This document shows, piece by piece, positions 33,728-38,417 of a DNA stretch of 38,417 nt. This stretch comes from Virgisporangium aurantiacum. Its GTDB lineage: Bacteria; Actinomycetota; Actinomycetes; Mycobacteriales; Micromonosporaceae. Made by a program: the position numbers and the translations under genes. The first letter of the stretch is position 1. Each line of letters begins with the position of its first letter. The notes under the pieces were generated by a model, which did no database searches, was not told the DNA's origin, and was given only the letters and a program-made list of their open reading frames with translations. The DNA lies in NCBI RefSeq assembly GCF_016863635.1, contig NZ_BOPG01000094.1, forward strand, positions 1-38,417, given 5' to 3'.

Positions 33728-35762
33728 GAAGCCGTGAGGAATCAACCTGGTGGTGCGTCGGTGGTCAGATGGCGGCCAGGACGGCGGAGGCATTGCGGTA
33801 GCGGGTTGGTGCTGGTGTGGTGGCGAAGCCGTCTTGTTCAAGTAGCGGGCGGATGTCGAGCAGCGCGTTGCCGATGGTGCGCGGACTGACCTGGAACAGC
33901 TCGGCCAGGGTCGCGCGGGTGCAGAGTTGGCGAAGGTGGAGCACGGTGACGAGGATCCGTTCCGCATCGGTGATCTTCTGACGAAAGATGCCGCCACGAG
34001 CGCCGGGTAGGCGGTGGCCGCCGCGTCGGGCGAATCGGCGACGTTCGACCAGTGCCGCCTGCCGCATCGCCAGACGTTCGATCAGCTCGTTGAGCGCTTG
34101 GCGGCTCATCCCGGTCAGTGCGGGATCCGATAGTGCTTCGGGTAGGCGTGACGGCACGCGGACGGGCCGGTCGTCGGCAAGGTAGTTCCGCAGATCCGCG
34201 GCGGTGGTGAAGCGTATGGCGGTCGGTGCGATGCGGTGGGCGTTGTCTTCCAGCAACGCACGGGTTTCGGCGATGGCGTTCCCGATCGAGGCTGGGTTGA
34301 TCTGCAGCATCTCCGACAGCAGGCGCTGGGAGCAGACCTGCCGCAGGTAGATGATGGTGATCAGCACAGCGGCGGCATCGGATAGCAATGCCCGGGCACC
34401 GGCGCCGGGTGCTCGACGGCGGCGACCTCCGCGCTGCTCGAAGCAGCGTTGCTCGGCGCGGGCGGCCTGGGCGGGCGCCAGCCGTTCGGTGAGCTCGGTC
34501 AGGTGGGCGTGGGACATGCCGGTCAGCCGTTCGTCGGCGAGCATCGTCAGCGTCTGGGACCGGACTCGGTCCCGATCGTCAGCAGCGACACCGACACCCG
34601 AACTCGTCGGGAAGCCGGCCGAGTGGATGGTGTAGTTCCACGACCCGTGCTGTGCGTGGGCTTCGATCGGCAAAGACCGTAGCTGTTCGGGGCTGATGCA
34701 AACCCCGAGCGGGTAGGAGCGGGTGTCTAGTTCGGCCGTGACACGCAGGCCACTGCGGGTCCGGGTCGAGGCGATCGTTTGCACTACGACCTCGTGGCTG
34801 GTCAGCGGTCGGCCTCGCCAGTTCATGGAGATGTGGGAGAACAACCGGTGCTCAACCTTGTTCCACTTCGATGTTCCTGGCGGGAAGTGGCAGACAGTGA
34901 TCGCCAGTCCGGTCTCGGTGGCAAGCGCGGCCAGTTCGGTCTTCCAGAGCCGGAACCGGTAGCTGTTAGAACCGCCCGCGTCGGCGGTGATCAGCAGCCG
35001 AGTTGCTTGCGGGTAGTCGGTCGTCCCGCGTGCCTGCCACCAGCGGCGGATCGACGCGACCGCGAAAGTCGCGGTGTCGTGATCGACCCCGACGTTGACC
35101 CAGCCGGAGTCGGCGGTCAGATCGTAGACCCCGTACGGAATTACGTGCGCGTTCTTCGGGCCGGTGAAGAAGACGCCTTAACCTGTTCGTTGATGTAACG
35201 GAACTGGGCATCGCGATCCGGGTGCTGCTCGCCTTCCAAAATCTTGGCATTGACCTGCAGGCTGAACCCGTTTTTCCGTAACAGTTTTCCCACCGTCGGC
35301 GCTGATACCGGATGCCCCTGGCACGTCAGCTCGTCCGCCAAATGCCGCAGCGACTTCGTGGTCCAGCGCAGCGGCGACGACGGATCTCCTCGCTCATCCG
35401 GCTCGACCAACGACAGCAGCGCCGGCAGCAACCCGCCGTCTACTTCGGCCGCCGGCTTGCGGCCCCCACCCGGCCGGCGAACCTGCCCAACAGACAGCGG
35501 CTCGGCTCCGGCCTCCAGTTCGAACACGCCCTTGCGGACCGTAGTCTCGCTCACCCCAGCAACCCGGGCGACTGCCCGCACACCGCCATGCCCAAGCAGT
35601 CGCGCCTCCGCCGCCAACGCCAGCCGTCGCTGCCGCTCGTTCAGGTGCGGCAACAGCACCTCGAACCTCGCGGTCAACAGATCCCGGACCTCGTCGGGCA
35701 CGCGCATACCAGATCAACGAATCCGCCGAAGCAAAGCAACACCTTGTTCCTTAACAGCTCCC
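33728..35762. mobile_element. ISAzo13-like insertion nested in the IS256 transposase gene
   Basis: About 2.0 kb separates the two halves of the IS256 transposase. The ends have weak inverted similarity (left GAAGCCGTGAGGAATCAA; right, on the minus strand, GGGAGCTGTTAAGGAACAA). The duplicated target is at most the dinucleotide CT (33726-33727 and 35763-35764), so the exact tips are uncertain by one or two bases. The minus strand encodes a broken ISAzo13-type transposase. Confidence 0.8.
33765..35707 (-). pseudogene. ISAzo13-family transposase, frameshifted with internal deletion
   Basis: The first frame (35707 to 35141) encodes the N-terminal part, with LLPHLNERQRRLALAAEA, GVRAVARVAGVSETTV and APTVGKLLRKNGFSL, up to RYINEQVKA. 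The protein then continues in another frame from about 35177 (GPKNAHVIPYGVYDLTADSG, HDTATFAVASIRRWW, LLITADAGGSN, KWNKVEHRLFSHI) to the stop at 33765. Between these parts ISAzo13 proteins normally have about 35-40 residues including the first catalytic Asp (VISVDTKKKE-like). Those are missing, so a deletion rather than a programmed frameshift explains the break. The C-terminal half carries two tandem copies of a helix-turn-helix-like unit (LTGMS...ERLA...RRGG...LR), as in long actinobacterial members. Confidence 0.85.
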
Positions 35763-35763
35763 C

Positions 35764-36231
35764 TACCTGCGCAACCTGCTGACCAAGGTCCCGAAATCGG
35801 CGCAGCCGTGGGTAGCCACCCTGGTGCGTACGGTCTTCGACCAGCCCGACGCCGACTCGGTGCGTGCGCAGTACGACCGTGCGGTGACCGCGATCGCCGA
35901 GCGGTTCCCGGCCGCGGCCGAACACCTCGACGACGCCCGCGAGGAGCTCCTGGCGTTCACCGTGTTCCCGCGTGAGGTCTGGCGCCAGATCTGGTCGAAC
36001 AACCCGCAAGAGCGCCTGAACAAAGAGATCCGCCGCCGCACCGACGTCGTCGGGATCTTCCCCAACCGGGCCGCCATCATCAGGTTGATCGGCGCCGTCC
36101 TCGCCGACCGACGAATGGACCGAAGGCCGCCGCTACATGGGCCTGGAAATCCTCACCAAGGCCGCCTCACCCTCATCACCAACGAGGGAACCGAAACCGA
36201 AACCGCCGTCGCCGAACTGGCAGCGGCCTAA
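35764..36231 (+). pseudogene. IS256-family transposase, C-terminal part with two indels
   Basis: Reading resumes with YLRNLLTKVPKSAQPWV and continues through the C-terminal DDE region (VFPREVWRQIWSNNPQERLNKEIRRRTDVVGIFPN) to the stop at 36231. After GAVLA (about 36108) a short deletion shifts the frame. The expected text (TEGRRYMGLEILTKA) appears in the neighbouring frame, and a one-base deletion near 36168 restores the original frame for RLTLITNEGTETETAVAELA. Together with the 5' part the gene would encode about 413 residues, a normal length. Confidence 0.88.
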
Positions 36232-36285
36232 CATCCAACCCCGGATCAGCGCTGGCCACCTCCTACAACGCCAGCGGACGCGACC

Positions 36286-36293
36286 TTTCGGCG
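36286..36293. repeat. Right target-site duplication of the IS256-family element
   Basis: TTTCGGCG is identical to 32832-32839 and directly follows the right tip GGACGCGACC. Confidence 0.9.
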
Positions 36294-36548
36294 CCGAGGT
36301 CCTCGAAACCCGTGATGTGGTCCAGCGCCGTTCGACCGATGCAAATCTCCTGCCAGCGATGAGGACTCGGTCAAGGCGGAGCGACCGCAGCGGAGCGAGG
36401 ACGAACGGTCTTGACGGGCGACGATCGACGGCGACCATGATGGGCGAACAATCATGGATTCCTCCGCGCTTGCCGTTGGACGACGCTGCTGGGCTGTTCC
36501 GGGTTCTGGCGGCGACGATGACGAGGTGAAGCGACTGTCCCGGCCGGT

Positions 36549-36810
36549 GTGGAGCAACTGATCGCCGCGTTGGTTCGGCGGTGGTGCCGCGGCCGCCGGC
36601 GGCGGTTGCGCCGGTGCCCGGTGCTGCCGGTGCGGCGGCTGCCGGCCGATCTGGAGGCCGTGCCGGTACTGGATCTCGCCCGGCTGGACAGCTCCGGCCG
36701 GCTGTCGGCCCGGCCCCTGCTCGCCTGACGGGGGCTGGGCGGCTGGGCACCAAGTCCACACCGACCTGGACGCAAATCATCGGATGTCTGCCGTCATCGG
36801 CACAGCCTGA
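36549..36810 (+). pseudogene. Frameshifted AbrB-like regulator remnant
   Basis: A 59-codon frame from the GTG at 36549 encodes VPVLDLARLDSSGRLSARPLLA, which resembles the N-terminal strand and turn of actinobacterial SpoVT/AbrB-type swapped-hairpin proteins. It ends at TGA (36726-36728). The neighbouring frame immediately continues with GGWAAGHQVHTDLDA, which fits the next AbrB strand (LGW.aGH.v), up to a stop at 36808-36810. Joined, they look like one gene broken by a frameshift. The match is from memory of the family pattern only, so the call is tentative. Confidence 0.4.
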
Positions 36811-37159
36811 CCTGCGAACCGCAACTCGATCCACAGTGGACGGACGATCTACGCGATTGCGATGCAATCGGACCGTCGGGTTGACGCTGATCAAGGCGCT
36901 GGCCAGGGACGCGCATCTTGCTTTCTACGGATCAGCAGCCTGATGATCCCGCTCGCGGTCTCGCCCAAAGGGAGTGAAAATGGGTGTGGTCATGCGCTGA
37001 CGTCGTCCTTCTGTGGTGCTGCGAGCCTGTGGATCAGCATGACGCTGGGAGCCGCGTGACAGGTACCCAATGCTGTTGCCGCGAGCACGAGAGTCAGACT
37101 CTTCAGCCTGTTGGTTCCTGCGCATGGCCGCCTGTCCGCGACCACGGGAGGCGAGTCGG
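36811..37159. other. Non-coding segment upstream of the IS110 transposase
   Basis: No gene is seen. The segment contains the left end of the IS110-family element, whose exact tip I cannot place because this family lacks clear inverted repeats. In IS110 elements the non-coding end carries the structured bridge (seek) RNA that guides target choice; this segment is the place where it would be expected if the element is of the IS110 rather than the IS1111 subgroup. Confidence 0.4.
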
Positions 37160-38401
37160 GTGGACGTGATCCATGAACGGTGTGCCGGTATCGATATCGG
37201 CAAGGCCGATCTGAAAGCTTGTATCCGCGTGCCGACGGCGAGCAGCAGGCGCCGCCGCAAAGAGGTCCGCACCTTCGCGACGACCACCAACGCGTTGCTG
37301 CAGTTACGCGATTGGCTGATGGCCGAGGGCATCACGGTGGTGGGCATGGAAGCTACCGGCAGCTACTGGAAACCGGTGTTCTACCTCCTCGAGGACGCCT
37401 TCGACGTGCAACTGCTCAACGCTCGGCACATGCATGCAGTACCCGGCCGAAAGACCGACGTCACCGACGCGGCCTGGATCGCGGAACTGGTCGAGCACGG
37501 TTTGGTTCGGCCCTCGTTCGTCCCACCGCCGCCGATCCGCCGGCTACGCGACCTCACCCGCTACCGCAGCGAACTCGTCCACGAACGCACCCGGGAAGCG
37601 CAACGGCTGGAGAAGCTCCTCGAAGACGCCGGAATCAAGCTGTCCGTCGTGGCCTCCGACATCCTCGGCGTGTCCGGCCGGGCAATGCTGGAAGCGTTGA
37701 TCGCCGGTGAACGCGACCCGCACCAGCTCGCCGACCTCGCCAAACGACGCATGCGCGTCAAGATCCCACAACTGGTCGAGGCCCTGACCGGACGATTCGG
37801 CGACCATCACGCCTTCCTGGCCCGGGCGATGCTCAACCGCATCGACGCCGCCAACGCCACGATCAACGACTTGAGCAGCCGCATCGAAGCCGAGTGCACC
37901 CCGTTTCGGCGCCAGCTCGAGCGACTGCACACCATCCCCGGTGTCAGCCAGCGAACCGCCGAAGTGATCATCGCCGAGACCGGTGTCGACCCTTCGCAGT
38001 TCACCACGGCCGCGCATCTAGCATCCTGGGCCGGCGTCTGCCCCGGCAACAACGAATCGGCCGGCCGTCACATGTCCGGCCGCACCCGACCCGGCGACAC
38101 CTGGCTCAAAGCCGCTCTGGGCGAGGCCGCCATGGCCGCCTCGCGCACCAAGAACACCTATCTCGCCGCCCGATACCGGCGGGTCGCCGCCCGCCGCGGC
38201 AACAAACGAGCACTGGTCGCGGTCGCCCACACGATCCTCATCGCGACCTGGCACATGCTCACCCACGACCTCACCTACCACGACCTCGGCGGCGACTACT
38301 TCATCCAACGCCAAGATCACACCCGCCAAACCCGCCGGCTCACCGCTCGACTCAACCAGCTCGGCTACCAGGTCATCCTCAACCCCATCCCGGCCGCCTG
38401 A
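37160..38401 (+). CDS. IS110-family transposase, apparently intact
   Basis: The 413-residue transposase has an N-terminal RuvC-like DEDD domain with Asp12 (CAGIDIGKADLK), Glu64 (VVGMEATGSYW), Asp100 and Asp103 (GRKTDVTDAAWIAEL). The C-terminal Transposase_20 domain follows, with LHTIPGVSQRTAEVIIAETG and the presumed catalytic serine in CPGNNESAGRHMSG. The GTG at 37160 is chosen because GGGAGG stands eight bases upstream and the DEDD domain begins at once; the frame stays open back to 37070. No frameshift or missing catalytic residue is seen, unlike the neighbouring elements. The right end of the element lies beyond the window. Confidence 0.93.
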   Translation: MDVIHERCAGIDIGKADLKACIRVPTASSRRRRKEVRTFATTTNALLQLRDWLMAEGITVVGMEATGSYWKPVFYLLEDAFDVQLLNARHMHAVPGRKTDVTDAAWIAELVEHGLVRPSFVPPPPIRRLRDLTRYRSELVHERTREAQRLEKLLEDAGIKLSVVASDILGVSGRAMLEALIAGERDPHQLADLAKRRMRVKIPQLVEALTGRFGDHHAFLARAMLNRIDAANATINDLSSRIEAECTPFRRQLERLHTIPGVSQRTAEVIIAETGVDPSQFTTAAHLASWAGVCPGNNESAGRHMSGRTRPGDTWLKAALGEAAMAASRTKNTYLAARYRRVAARRGNKRALVAVAHTILIATWHMLTHDLTYHDLGGDYFIQRQDHTRQTRRLTARLNQLGYQVILNPIPAA

Positions 38402-38417
38402 CGAGAGAATTTTCGAG

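Larger units (their letters stand above)
32840..36285. mobile_element. IS256-family insertion sequence, interrupted by a second element
   Basis: The tips are imperfect inverted repeats. The left begins GGTCACGTCC; the right, read inward on the minus strand, begins GGTCGCGTCC; further inside, both share a GGAGGTGGCCA block (32898 and the complement of 36263). Identical 8-bp duplications flank the element. Total length is 3446 bp; subtracting the nested element (about 2035 bp) leaves about 1411 bp, a normal IS256 length. The transposase gene is split by the nested element and also carries small indels, so the element cannot move by itself. Confidence 0.88.

Noticed and set aside
35141..35177. 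Programmed ribosomal frameshift in the ISAzo13-like transposase
   Set aside because: There is no slippery sequence, and a conserved stretch with the first catalytic Asp is missing, so deletion is the better explanation.

Overview
The window is high-GC DNA with actinobacterial gene content: SigE- and SigG-type ECF sigma factors, a SapA-like secreted module, a helix-turn-helix protein with an external domain, DHA2 transporters and lysine/alanine-rich tails. Two chemoreceptors point to a motile actinomycete, and the Micromonosporaceae (Actinoplanes-like) fit best. That placement is an inference from gene content; no marker gene is present.

Bases 1 to about 24,000 look like ordinary chromosome. 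The order is: a truncated LysR regulator; a SigG-type ECF sigma factor; a transporter and a PEP-mutase-family enzyme (probably one operon); an FAD monooxygenase divergent from a GntR-TetR fusion regulator with a palindromic operator between them; an acetyltransferase; two divergent chemoreceptors; an aldo/keto reductase; a SigE-family sigma factor translationally coupled to a membrane protein; a LysR regulator; a small zinc-ribbon membrane protein; an aminoglycoside-phosphotransferase-like kinase; a HAMP-PAS-GGDEF-EAL c-di-GMP enzyme; a cell-wall block (helix-turn-helix membrane protein, M23 peptidase, GH25 muramidase); a ThrE-type exporter; and a strongly repetitive Lys/Ala/Pro-rich protein with an EcsC-like C-terminus.

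Two tRNA genes (Ser-GCT and Arg-ACG, followed by a hairpin) mark the change to an accessory region. After about 500 bp of hairpin-rich, gene-poor DNA comes the most notable locus. It is a two-gene operon on the minus strand: a 103-residue trypco2-like protein followed 7 nt later by a 2231-residue protein built as trypsin-like protease, STAND-type NTPase and a very long helical repeat superhelix. This architecture belongs to NTP-dependent biological conflict systems. A plausible model is that the repeats sense a trigger, the NTPase switches or assembles, and the protease is released, with trypco2 as partner.

The right end is transposon-rich. An IS256-family element (32840-36285) has inverted ends and a perfect 8-bp target duplication. 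It is itself interrupted by an ISAzo13-like element, and both transposases are broken. An IS110-family transposase at the window end looks intact, and a frameshifted AbrB-like remnant lies between. The nested, decayed elements next to tRNA genes and a conflict operon are typical of a defence or accessory island.
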